In this document: positions 34,894-43,334 of the stretch, piece after piece
How the letters are laid out: each line of letters begins with the position of its first letter
Position numbering within the stretch: position 1 is the stretch's first letter
Assembly (NCBI GenBank): GCA_036494545.1
Contig: DASXOB010000002.1
Span: 1 to 64,000, forward strand
DNA: 64,000 nucleotides
Source: JAICXG01 sp036494545
GTDB lineage: Bacteria > Verrucomicrobiota > Verrucomicrobiia > Chthoniobacterales > UBA10450
Direction: 5' to 3'
Translations under genes and position numbers: made by a program
Notes under the pieces: generated by a model
Seen by the model: the letters and a program-made list of their open reading frames with translations, nothing else
Told to the model about the DNA's origin: nothing
The model's database searches: none

Positions 34894-35976
34894 ATGAAAA
34901 CGCTTCACTATATGTTTGTTGTTTCTGTCGCCTGCATTGCGAGCGCGCTCGCTGTCGATCCGCCGCCGGATGGCGGCTACCCGAACGAGAACACCGCGGA
35001 AGGTGAAGACGCGCTTTTTAGCCTTACGACCGGAAGCAATAACACAGCCCTGGGATATCATGCACTGCACGCCAGCGTCGGAGGAACTGATAATACCGCG
35101 GTGGGCCAATCCGCCCTGGCCGCGAATACCGCTGGAATTTCCAATACCGCGGTAGGTAGTGACGCGCTTTTGTCGAGCACGACCGCGGCCGTTAATACAG
35201 CCGTGGGTTATGAAACGCTCCAACTTACCACTACTGGAAGCGATAACACGGCACTTGGCGCGCTGGCACTGACTTTTAATACCACTGGCTCCCAGAACAC
35301 CGTGGTTGGTCTGGCAGCCTCGGAAGCGAATACCACAGGGAGTCAGAACACGGCCGTAGGCTGGGATGCCTTATCGAGGAATCATAAAGGTACGAACAAT
35401 ATTGCCCTGGGCTATCAGGCGGGAAAAGGTTGCCATGGCAGCGATAATATAATGATCGGAAACCTTGGCACACTCGAAGACCAGGGAGCCATTCGAATCG
35501 GGACTGTACGAACGCACCGCTCTGCCACGATCGCCGGTATCAGCGGAGTGACGGTGGCTGGCGGTGTGGGTGTCGTGATAGATAGCGATGGTCAGCTTGG
35601 AACCACTACTTCTTCCGCGCGCTACAAGGACGATATCAAACCGATGGATAAGTCGAGCGAGGTGCTGTTAAGCCTTAAGCCGGTGACTTTCCGCTATAAG
35701 AAGAACTTGGACCCGAAAGCCATCCCGCAATTTGGCCTGGTGGCCGAACAAGTGGAGAAGGTCGATCCCGATTTGGTTGCCTACGACGACCAGGGTAAGC
35801 CTTACTCAGTCCGCTACGAAGCCGTGAACGCGATGTTGCTCAATGAGTTTCTCAAGGAACATCGCAAGGTGGAGGCACTCGAAGCGAAGGTCGCCAGGCT
35901 GGAAGGAATGGTGGAAAAAGTGGGCGCCGCCCAGCAGGCCGAAAGCTCTTCGGCGCCCCTCGTGACTAACGAATAA
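34894..35976 (+). CDS. Secreted S74-domain protein with YadA-like head repeats
   Basis: A 360-residue protein starting MKTLHYMFVVSVACIASALA (signal peptide). Residues about 40-200 hold repeats of the type NTAVG..AL (for example SNNTALGYHALHASVGG), the beta-helical pattern of trimeric adhesin heads. Residues about 245-345 form a peptidase S74 intramolecular chaperone (RYKDDIKPMDKSSEVLLSL, FRYKKNLDPKAIPQFGLVAE), which trimerises and normally cuts itself off. A coiled coil ends it (HRKVEALEAKVARLEGMVEK). A surface adhesin or fibre is likely. A broken homologue lies at 41041. Confidence 0.85.
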   Translation: MKTLHYMFVVSVACIASALAVDPPPDGGYPNENTAEGEDALFSLTTGSNNTALGYHALHASVGGTDNTAVGQSALAANTAGISNTAVGSDALLSSTTAAVNTAVGYETLQLTTTGSDNTALGALALTFNTTGSQNTVVGLAASEANTTGSQNTAVGWDALSRNHKGTNNIALGYQAGKGCHGSDNIMIGNLGTLEDQGAIRIGTVRTHRSATIAGISGVTVAGGVGVVIDSDGQLGTTTSSARYKDDIKPMDKSSEVLLSLKPVTFRYKKNLDPKAIPQFGLVAEQVEKVDPDLVAYDDQGKPYSVRYEAVNAMLLNEFLKEHRKVEALEAKVARLEGMVEKVGAAQQAESSSAPLVTNE

Positions 35977-36033
35977 AGGAGCTAGACTCGCACCTCAGCC
36001 ATGCCAGATTAAGAGCGATCTCGTTAGGCCAGG

Positions 36034-38553
36034 CTACAACGGCTGCGCCCGATATTTTCTTGCGGCATCCGGCTTATCCCAATCTTCATAAAGCGTGACC
36101 AATCGTTGCCGCGCGAGCTGCGTACGGGGATTAGTCGTGCCCTGCGAGTGGTTCAGACTCTCATAGCTCTCGACCAGGAGCGGCTCGGCTTCGTTGTAGC
36201 GACTCTCTATCGTCAAACACTCGCCCAGAGCGCTGTCAGCCAGAGCTATCCAATAATGTCCTTTTGGCAGCGACGCGGCGCGCAGCTTGACTGCTTCCCG
36301 CAGGATTTTTTCGCCTTCGGCTGGCTGGCCGGTTTTTGCCAGAATCAAACCCTGGGTTATGAGAGCCGTGGGGTAGGTATCGTAATGGACGCCGAAAGTC
36401 TCGCGATAGATTTGGAGGGCCTCGGTTACTTTGGCGAGTGACTCGCCGTACCTTCCCTGCTCGTAATAGGAAATTGCCTGGTTGCGAAGGTTGTCGCCTG
36501 ACCAGAGATTGGATGGCGCCAAGAGCTTGCGGAAGATCGCTTCGGCCTCATTTAGGCTTGCGTCGGCTTCGGCATAATCACCTTTTTCGGTCAGGAACCC
36601 TCCCAGCACGGTCAAAGTAAAACCGAAATTCGGGGTATGGGTCTCGCCGCGCTGGCGATATTCCGCTACGGCTTGGCGGGCTGTTTGAAGTGCTTCTTCG
36701 AATTTGCCTTCATCGGCCAGCGTAGAAGCAAGGGTGCTGCGGGTTGGCCCGATGATATAAAGTGCTTCTTTAGGTATCTTTGAACTCAATGCCAGGCTCT
36801 CACGGAACAACGATTCGGCTTCTTTGGAATCGCCTTGCGTTCGCCGCAAGTAACCAAAATTTTCCAGGGCGCCCGCGAGGCTTTCCGCCGTAACATTTCC
36901 TTTTCGTTCTTCGCTCCGCATCAATGGCAGAATCTTACGATAATGTTTCTCGGACTCCGCCAGCTTTCCCTCGCTGAAAAGCATCGATGCCCGACGTTCC
37001 GATGCCGCCATCGTTTTAGTATCGTTTTCTCCGTAGAGTTGACGATGGAGATCGAGATATTCCTGGTCGTACTTTCTGGCTAACGCATAGTTACCCTGCC
37101 CGTAGTAGCATTCCGCGATAATTTGCTCTAACTCGACCTTGATCTCCGGTTGATTCGAGAACTCGCCGGTCTCGAGCTGATTGGCGGTCTCGTCCAAAAT
37201 CTCTTTCACAGTGTTTTGACCGTTTTTCTGGGGCGAAAACGCAATTGGGTTTGAGGAGTTCAACATGCGCACGAGGGCATTCTTCACGTCTTCGGCTTTG
37301 GCTTTTTCGTGGCGCGCTGCCTGCGCCTCCCAGGTGGCTGTGATTATCCCGCCGACCAGACTGAGCAGAATTAAAAATGCAGCGGCGACAGCGACGCGGT
37401 GTCGCCGGACGAACTTGGAAGCACGATAAGTGAAGGTGTCTTTGCGTGCGACGACGGGCAACCCTTCAAGGTGTCGTTGAATATCCGTGGAGAATTGCGC
37501 GGCCGATTCGTAACGCCGCGACGGCTCTTTGCGCATTGCCATCAAGACGATGTTGTCGAGATCACCGCGCAAGGATTTAGCATGGTAGGAGAGGTGCGTG
37601 GTCGACTTCGCAATCGCAACGCTCGGACGTTCCGGGTCTTGTTCGGTAATGGCGCGTGTCAGCTCATCCGGTCGAGTTATTTTGGTCCGATAGGGACTCC
37701 GTCCAGTTAGTAACCGGTAAAGGACGACACCGAGGCTGTAGATGTCGCTCGTCGTCGCGATGGCTTCGCCGCGCAGTTGCTCGGGACTCGCGTATTCCGG
37801 GGTCATTGCCGCGGGAAACGTCATCGTTTCCTCGCCGGCTGGCACGGTCGCGGGATGAAGCAGCTTGGCGATTCCAAAGTCGAGCAACTTCGGCTCACCG
37901 TCCGCGGCGACACGAATATTCGCCGGCTTGATGTCGCGGTGAATGACGAGGCGCTGATGCGCGTAGGTGACAGCCGCGCAGATCTTCCGAAATAGCGCGA
38001 GGCGATCGAGGAGTGATAAGCCATTTTCGCTGCAATAGTGATCAAGGCGGGGACCATCCACGTACTCCATAACAAAGTAGGGCACGCCATCCGCGGTGAC
38101 CCCGCCGTCGTAAAGGCGCGCGATATTCGGATGGTTCAAACCAGCGAGTATCTGCTCCTCACGCTGGAATCGGCGAACCAAGTCCTGCGTGACCATGCCC
38201 CGCCTTACGATCTTAAGCGCTACCTGACGCCGCAGTTTTGGGTCATGCGCGAGATAGACGTCGCCCATTCCGCCGCTCCCGATAAGAGATATGATTTCAT
38301 AGTCGCCAATCCTTTCGTTAGGCCCTGGCTCTCGATCGGGAACTAAAATCCGCGCGGCGACTTGCATGGCGGGTTGTTGCAGAAACCCGCGGGCCGGTTG
38401 TTGAAAGTGCAAAAGCGATTCGACTTCCGCTCGTAAATCGGCGTCGGAGCCGCACTCCTCATCGAGGAACGATGGCCACTCGCGCGGGTCGCGCTCGAGG
38501 CCGGACTTAACCAACTCCGCAAGGCGCGCGGCGCGCGTCTTAAGAATTTCCAT
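36034..38553 (-). CDS. Serine/threonine protein kinase with TPR sensor domain
   Basis: An 839-residue membrane kinase. The kinase domain (about 85-360) has GSGGMGDVYLA, VALKIVRR, HRDIKPANI, LLDFGIAKLL and TPEYASPEQ. A membrane helix lies near 388-410 (RVAVAAAFLILLSLVGGIIT). The remaining 420 residues are TPR-type helical repeats (GNYALARKYDQEYLDLHRQL, GKLAESEKHYRKILPLMRSE), probably outside the membrane as a sensor. It overlaps the upstream sigma-factor gene by 14 bp, so they are coupled. Confidence 0.93.
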   Translation of the reverse strand: MEILKTRAARLAELVKSGLERDPREWPSFLDEECGSDADLRAEVESLLHFQQPARGFLQQPAMQVAARILVPDREPGPNERIGDYEIISLIGSGGMGDVYLAHDPKLRRQVALKIVRRGMVTQDLVRRFQREEQILAGLNHPNIARLYDGGVTADGVPYFVMEYVDGPRLDHYCSENGLSLLDRLALFRKICAAVTYAHQRLVIHRDIKPANIRVAADGEPKLLDFGIAKLLHPATVPAGEETMTFPAAMTPEYASPEQLRGEAIATTSDIYSLGVVLYRLLTGRSPYRTKITRPDELTRAITEQDPERPSVAIAKSTTHLSYHAKSLRGDLDNIVLMAMRKEPSRRYESAAQFSTDIQRHLEGLPVVARKDTFTYRASKFVRRHRVAVAAAFLILLSLVGGIITATWEAQAARHEKAKAEDVKNALVRMLNSSNPIAFSPQKNGQNTVKEILDETANQLETGEFSNQPEIKVELEQIIAECYYGQGNYALARKYDQEYLDLHRQLYGENDTKTMAASERRASMLFSEGKLAESEKHYRKILPLMRSEERKGNVTAESLAGALENFGYLRRTQGDSKEAESLFRESLALSSKIPKEALYIIGPTRSTLASTLADEGKFEEALQTARQAVAEYRQRGETHTPNFGFTLTVLGGFLTEKGDYAEADASLNEAEAIFRKLLAPSNLWSGDNLRNQAISYYEQGRYGESLAKVTEALQIYRETFGVHYDTYPTALITQGLILAKTGQPAEGEKILREAVKLRAASLPKGHYWIALADSALGECLTIESRYNEAEPLLVESYESLNHSQGTTNPRTQLARQRLVTLYEDWDKPDAARKYRAQPL

Positions 38554-39139
38554 GTGACGGAGTCAGCTCGCGGCAGAGCCAGACCCTGGCAAAGCTCCAA
38601 TCGCGCAAGACCGTTTTCTCCGAGACCTGTAGCACTTCCGCAATCGCGCGAGCCTCCATGCCGCCGAAGAATTTCAAGACCACCACCTGGCTTTCGCGCG
38701 GAAAACTCATCGCGAAAATTTCCAAGGCATCATCGAGCGCGCCAAAATCAGGCGGGCGTTCCTCCCAGAGTTCGTTCGTTTGGTCGAGGTAGAGTTTCTC
38801 CAATTTCCCGCCGCGCTTGTCCCGGTTATGGTCGCGCGCGTATTGCACTAGAATACGCCGCATCAGTTGCGCCGCCACGGTGGAGAAATGCGCCTCGTTC
38901 TTCCAGGTGGCGCGGCTTTGATCGACCATTTTTAGATAGACTTCATGCACGAGTGCCGTCGCCTGCAAGGTGTGATCGGCCCGCTCGTGGCGCAAATACT
39001 CGGCCGCGCGCCATCGTAGTTCCTCATAGACAAGCGGCATGAGTCGCGCGGGCGCGTCCTTATCGCCCGCGCTCCATTCTTGCAGGATTTGTGTGGCCTC
39101 TCCCTGGGTCCCGAGAGCCGGGGAAGGTGCATTCATCAC
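38540..39139 (-). CDS. ECF sigma factor (planctomycete/verrucomicrobial type)
   Basis: A 199-residue sigma factor. Region 2 is near 30-95 (VYEELRWRAAEYLRHERADH, TALVHEVYLKMVDQSRATWK) and region 4 near 140-190 (REVVVLKFFG-type MSFPRESQVVVLKFFGGMEA, IAEVLQVSEKTVLRDWSFAR). It belongs to the type common in Planctomycetes and Verrucomicrobia. Its gene overlaps the kinase gene, so phosphorylation of the sigma factor is a plausible control mechanism, as known for other kinase-linked ECF groups. No anti-sigma gene is visible. Confidence 0.9.
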   Translation of the reverse strand: MMNAPSPALGTQGEATQILQEWSAGDKDAPARLMPLVYEELRWRAAEYLRHERADHTLQATALVHEVYLKMVDQSRATWKNEAHFSTVAAQLMRRILVQYARDHNRDKRGGKLEKLYLDQTNELWEERPPDFGALDDALEIFAMSFPRESQVVVLKFFGGMEARAIAEVLQVSEKTVLRDWSFARVWLCRELTPSHGNS

Positions 39140-39235
39140 ACCGATTGTATCTTCATCGCGGCAAGATGGGAACTATTTCATCAGTAATGTCCGTTTTCGT
39201 CCTGCAATGGCGCGTTTAAAGAGTTGAGACCTATT

Positions 39236-40939
39236 ATGACAAAAAAATCGACAATTACTCACCGCGTTATCAATGATTGCGCTTGGCAGGCTATCGAATC
39301 ATTTCGCACTGGCACGGCACTTTTCCTCTTCATGTTCCTACTGGCTGTAGCCGGGGCCACGGTGCCTGCCCAGGCCGCAACCTACACCGAGCTTTTTGAC
39401 TTTCTCAGTGGCGGCCCGGGGCCGCAGTGGCCAGGAGGCCCGCTCCCGCAGGGACGCGATGGCGATCTCTACGGATACTCATACGCCGGCGGCGCCAATA
39501 ACACCGGCTCGATCTGGCAAACAAACACCTTGGGGACGGTGAGTGTGATTTACAGTTTTGGTTCCGGCACGGGTAACGATTGCCAGAACGGTATGACCCT
39601 GGGTGCCGATGGCAACTTCTACGGCACCGCCTTAACCAACTGTGGCGGTCCCGGGTACCTGTTCAAGGTTACCCCCACTGGAATCCTGACCGTGCTGCAT
39701 ACCTTTACCGGCACCCCCGACGGTTCCGGCCCCGGCCTGCTTGTCCAATACACCGACGGCGACTTTTACGGCGTCACCAGCTCAGGCGGTGCGAATAACC
39801 TGGGCTCAGCGTTCAAGGTCACACCGACCGGCACGCTGACCATACTCCATTCGTTCGATAACACTAACGGTCTCGCCAACCCTAGTTATGGCCTAACTGT
39901 GGGCAACGACGGCAACTTCTATGGCAGCACGACTAGCGGGAATGGAAGCATCTTCAAGATGACCCCCACGGGGGTGACCACTCTACTCCACACCTTCGCC
40001 GGCGGTCCCAACGACGGGGCTTCGCCAGTGAGCGGCGTCATTCTGGGGAAGGATGGCAACTTCTACGGGACCACTCAGTACGGCGGCTCCGTCGTGTATG
40101 ACGAATTCTTCAATGAAGGCACCGTTTTCAAGATGACCCCTGCGGGCACCGTTACGATTCTCCATAACTTCAATTTGAGCACCGATTATGCAGTCTTTCC
40201 GACCACGCCTTTGCTGCAGGCGACCGACGGCAACTTCTACGGCACGGCCGACAGCTGTAATCAATTTGGCTGTGGCACCCAGGACCTCTACAAGGTGACA
40301 ACGAACGGTACCCTTACCGTTCTGGAGGAGTTTACCGGCTCGGGTGGGGGCGAATTCCCGTACTGGCCTTTGATGCAGGACACGAACGGGATCATGTACG
40401 GGGTGACGCAACAAGGCGGCACCGCGAACGGAGGGGTGCTCTTCAGCCTGAATATTAGCGCAGCGCCGTTTGCCCGTTTGATGGCTGCCTCAGGTAAGGA
40501 AGGAGCAAAGATCGGCATCCTCGGCCAGGGCTTCACCGCAGCCTCCGTGGTCAAGTTCGGGGGGGCGCAGGCCACAACCATTCAGCGCAGCGGCGCCACC
40601 TTCATCAACGCCACCGTCCCTGCGGGAGCGCTGACCGGATCGGTAACTGTGATTACCGGGACAACCACCCTTACCAGTTCCCAGATGTTCAAGGTAACAC
40701 CCACCTTCCCCAGCTTTAGTCCGACCAGTGGTTCGGTGGGAACACCGGTCGCCCTGACCGGAACCGGACTTACCCAAACCACCAGAGTAACATTTGGCGG
40801 AGTGCAAGCGACTGCCGTTACGGTGAACTCCGACACTCAGGTAACGGCCAACGTGCCCACGGGAGCGGTCACCGGGCAAATCGTTATCACGACCAAGGGT
40901 GGGAGCGCTAAGAGTAGAACAAACTTCACAGTCGATTAG
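39236..40939 (+). CDS. Secreted GloVer-repeat protein with IPT/TIG domains
   Basis: A 567-residue protein using the ATG at 39236 (MTKKSTITHRVINDCAWQAI), with a membrane-spanning signal (ALFLFMFLLAVAGATVPAQA). Residues about 45-400 are about 50-residue repeats with GNFYGTT and FKVTPTGTLTxLHSF, known as the GloVer anchor repeat and expected to form a beta-propeller. Two IPT/TIG beta-sandwiches follow at about 405-565 (LGQGFTAASVVKFGGAQATT, LTGTGLTQTTRVTFGGVQAT). It is probably exported to the surface. The function is unknown. Confidence 0.8.
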   Translation: MTKKSTITHRVINDCAWQAIESFRTGTALFLFMFLLAVAGATVPAQAATYTELFDFLSGGPGPQWPGGPLPQGRDGDLYGYSYAGGANNTGSIWQTNTLGTVSVIYSFGSGTGNDCQNGMTLGADGNFYGTALTNCGGPGYLFKVTPTGILTVLHTFTGTPDGSGPGLLVQYTDGDFYGVTSSGGANNLGSAFKVTPTGTLTILHSFDNTNGLANPSYGLTVGNDGNFYGSTTSGNGSIFKMTPTGVTTLLHTFAGGPNDGASPVSGVILGKDGNFYGTTQYGGSVVYDEFFNEGTVFKMTPAGTVTILHNFNLSTDYAVFPTTPLLQATDGNFYGTADSCNQFGCGTQDLYKVTTNGTLTVLEEFTGSGGGEFPYWPLMQDTNGIMYGVTQQGGTANGGVLFSLNISAAPFARLMAASGKEGAKIGILGQGFTAASVVKFGGAQATTIQRSGATFINATVPAGALTGSVTVITGTTTLTSSQMFKVTPTFPSFSPTSGSVGTPVALTGTGLTQTTRVTFGGVQATAVTVNSDTQVTANVPTGAVTGQIVITTKGGSAKSRTNFTVD

Positions 40940-41040
40940 GGCAGGGCCCCTTACTTCAGCGTAGGTCGCCGATCATACATGTCCGGGAGCGCGATGCTCT
41001 CTCTTCGTGAGGAAACAACTTACAAAGGAGTAAAACAAGA

Positions 41041-41650
41041 AATGCAAAAGCCAATTATCGCACTCCCATTGCCGTGCTTACAAAAGGCGGGTGTAAGGGC
41101 GCGGGTCCAGGGCGGCTCAGGCAGCTTGCGCGGATGACACTCTGATCGACGATCTTGCACCGATGGCGCGGCGCAGGAGCGAACTCGAAGTGGCTCAACA
41201 ATCGCCAGCATCCGTGTTCGAAACCCACGGGGATAGCCACACCTCATTGGCTGGTGTTCGAGGTGTTCTGGAAGGGAAAGGTATTTCGGTGGTCGTCGGC
41301 CCGGATGGACAGCTGAGGATAGCGGACCTCCTCCGTGCGCTTCAAGGACGACATTAAGCCGACTGAGAAGGCGAGCGAAGCGGTCCTAACGCTGAAACCA
41401 GTGAGCTTTCGCTACAAGAAAGAGTTAGACCCGAAAGGTATCCCGCAATTTGGATTAGTGGCCGAGGATGTTGCGAAAGTCGGTCCGGACTTGGTGGCAC
41501 GCGGCGACCAAGGTAAGCCTTACTCAGTCCTGGACGAAGGCGTGAATGCGATGTTACTCAATGAGTTTTTTGAAAGAACATCGCAAGGTGGAGGAGTTAG
41601 AAGCCACTGTCGCTAAGCTACAATCGACGATTGAGAAGGTGAGTGCACGG
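41041..41650 (+). pseudogene. Broken S74-domain protein gene
   Basis: AAAGGAG and ATG at 41041 begin a frame (MQKPIIALPLP) that soon stops. Later frames match the S74 chaperone of the intact gene at 34894: RFKDDIKPTEKASEAVLTL and FRYKKELDPKGIPQFGLVAE, then LKEHRKVEELEATVAKLQ. One frame change occurs near 41335 and another near 41566, where a T6 run has one base too many. The conserved residues and the intact coiled-coil end show that this was recently a coding gene, though it is now disrupted. Confidence 0.75.
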
Positions 41651-41687
41651 TCGAAGAGTGCCTTTAGGATTGGTTGTCGGATTTCCT

Positions 41688-42617
41688 TCAGGGCAGACTG
41701 GTTCCCAAATAGCGGTTGGCCTTATGGTAGTCGTTCTTGTCGATAACTCCGCTGTTGTCGATGTCGGAACGGAAATTCAAGATGCTGCTCGTTTGTGATC
41801 GTGCCGCTCCGATCGCGGCAAGGTCCTGCTGATCCACAATTCCATTTGCGGTCACGTCGCCGATAAGTAATCCCATGGTAACATCGGCCTGAGCGAGAAC
41901 GTGTCCTGTCTCATCCATCACATTCGTAGCCGAAACCGTGATGTAAGTGGCATTGCAAGCGTCCGAGGCGCTCGTCAGCGGGATGATCACATTGTGCGGA
42001 TCGATTTGATCAATCGACGCTTGCCCGACGGTCCCGCAGGTCGCGGTTGCGCCGCCGACCGAGCCGACCCGATGATTAAAAGTCATGATGACACGATATC
42101 TGCCGGTCGGCGCTCCCAGGCGGTCTTCGATGCCGGCCGTGCCGGTTAGGGGCAACGCGATCCGAAAGCCGTTTCTGATTGAGGCCGCTCCAACCAGCGA
42201 TAAGCTCTCGTCGCATGTCATATCGTCCGCGCGAATCAACCAGTTACCCGGAAGGCCAAAATTATCGATGAGGTCAACAAGGCTGTTGCGTCCCGGATGG
42301 ACAAAATTGACTGGTGAGCCATCGGCATTTCCCGAGACCCAGCTTCGCCGCTGGGAGATCGTTTCATCGATACCTTGCTGGAGGAGCTCCGGTGCGAAGT
42401 TTGGAGTCGCGTTACCAACAAAAAAGCTGGTCGCGCCAGCCGGGAGCGCAACCGGCGGATCAAAACAATAGGTCACAAATGTGTTCGTATTCGAGTTCTG
42501 CACGGCGCCGACGACGCTGCCAAGCAACGCCGCATCATCCGGCGTGCCATCGCCGTTCGGGTCACTCCAAACGCCAATCGTCACAAGCATGCCGTCCGGG
42601 CTCCTGAACAATATCAT
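41688..42617 (-). CDS. 5'-truncated dockerin-containing protein
   Basis: About 309 residues using the start at 42617 (MILFRSPDGMLVTIGVWSDP). The N-terminus lacks a signal peptide and begins inside a domain (VWSDPNGDGTPDDAALLGS), so the true 5' end is probably lost at a junction near 42605. The C-terminus is a dockerin type I pair of calcium loops (DVTANGIVDQQDLAAIGAAR and DIDNSGVIDKNDYHKANR), which would dock to a cohesin or an anchoring surface. No cohesin gene is in the window. It may no longer be exported. Confidence 0.55.
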   Translation of the reverse strand: MILFRSPDGMLVTIGVWSDPNGDGTPDDAALLGSVVGAVQNSNTNTFVTYCFDPPVALPAGATSFFVGNATPNFAPELLQQGIDETISQRRSWVSGNADGSPVNFVHPGRNSLVDLIDNFGLPGNWLIRADDMTCDESLSLVGAASIRNGFRIALPLTGTAGIEDRLGAPTGRYRVIMTFNHRVGSVGGATATCGTVGQASIDQIDPHNVIIPLTSASDACNATYITVSATNVMDETGHVLAQADVTMGLLIGDVTANGIVDQQDLAAIGAARSQTSSILNFRSDIDNSGVIDKNDYHKANRYLGTSLP

Positions 42618-43164
42618 CGACGGATGCTGGCGCGTCTTTATCGCTGTCTGGATCCTGGCTGCGATCTTCACCAAGCGAACCGTTTACCGCGAGAGCGGAG
42701 TCCAACGTTTAGGGCACATGATCCCGATCCTGATCGGCTGCTATCTCCTGTTTCGCGGTTACCGTCTCCCGTATCCGTTCGATGTCCGAATCATTCCCTC
42801 AAATGAGTTTGTTCTTGTTGCCGCAGCGATCTTATGTGTCTCCGGAGTTAGCTTCTGCTTTTGGGCCCGAGCCGTCCTTGGTCGCAACTGGAGCGGTACA
42901 GTTACCCTGAAAGAAAATCACGAATTGATCGTGCGCGGGCCTTACCAATGGGTCCGGCATCCGATTTACACCGGCCTGCTAGCCATGGTCATTGCAACAG
43001 TCATGCAACATGGGCATATGGGGGCAATCATCGGACTCCTCCTTATCTTCGTTAGTCTATGGATCAAATCGAGCCACGAAGAAGAAGTCATGCGCAAGCA
43101 ATTCACCGATCAATACCTTGCTTATCAAGGGCGAGTCAGGCGACTCATCCCGTTTGTTCTTTAA
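42589..43164 (+). CDS. Isoprenylcysteine carboxyl methyltransferase family protein, start disturbed
   Basis: About 191 residues using the ATG at 42589. The body is a typical ICMT-like membrane methyltransferase: LIVRGPYQWVRHPIYTGLLA near 135-155 and SHEEEVMRKQFTDQYLAYQG near the end, plus four helices. The first residues before WRVFIAVWILAAIFTKRTVY look foreign and overlap the opposite gene. That suggests the original start was replaced at the same junction that truncated the dockerin gene. The substrate is unknown; bacterial members methylate small molecules or isoprenoids. Confidence 0.65.
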   Translation: MPSGLLNNIIDGCWRVFIAVWILAAIFTKRTVYRESGVQRLGHMIPILIGCYLLFRGYRLPYPFDVRIIPSNEFVLVAAAILCVSGVSFCFWARAVLGRNWSGTVTLKENHELIVRGPYQWVRHPIYTGLLAMVIATVMQHGHMGAIIGLLLIFVSLWIKSSHEEEVMRKQFTDQYLAYQGRVRRLIPFVL

Positions 43165-43334
43165 TTCCGACGCTCGGAACAGAATCACTTCTTCAGGCTT
43201 TCGCTGCAAATAAAGCGTTGAGTCGTTGCATTTTGCTTGACGGCTGTGGGCGAAGTTGAAAGTCTCACAGCGCCGGTGCTTAGTTCGTTAGGGATTCCGA
43301 CCTCCACCTGACTTTCCTAGCGCAGGTGAAACCT

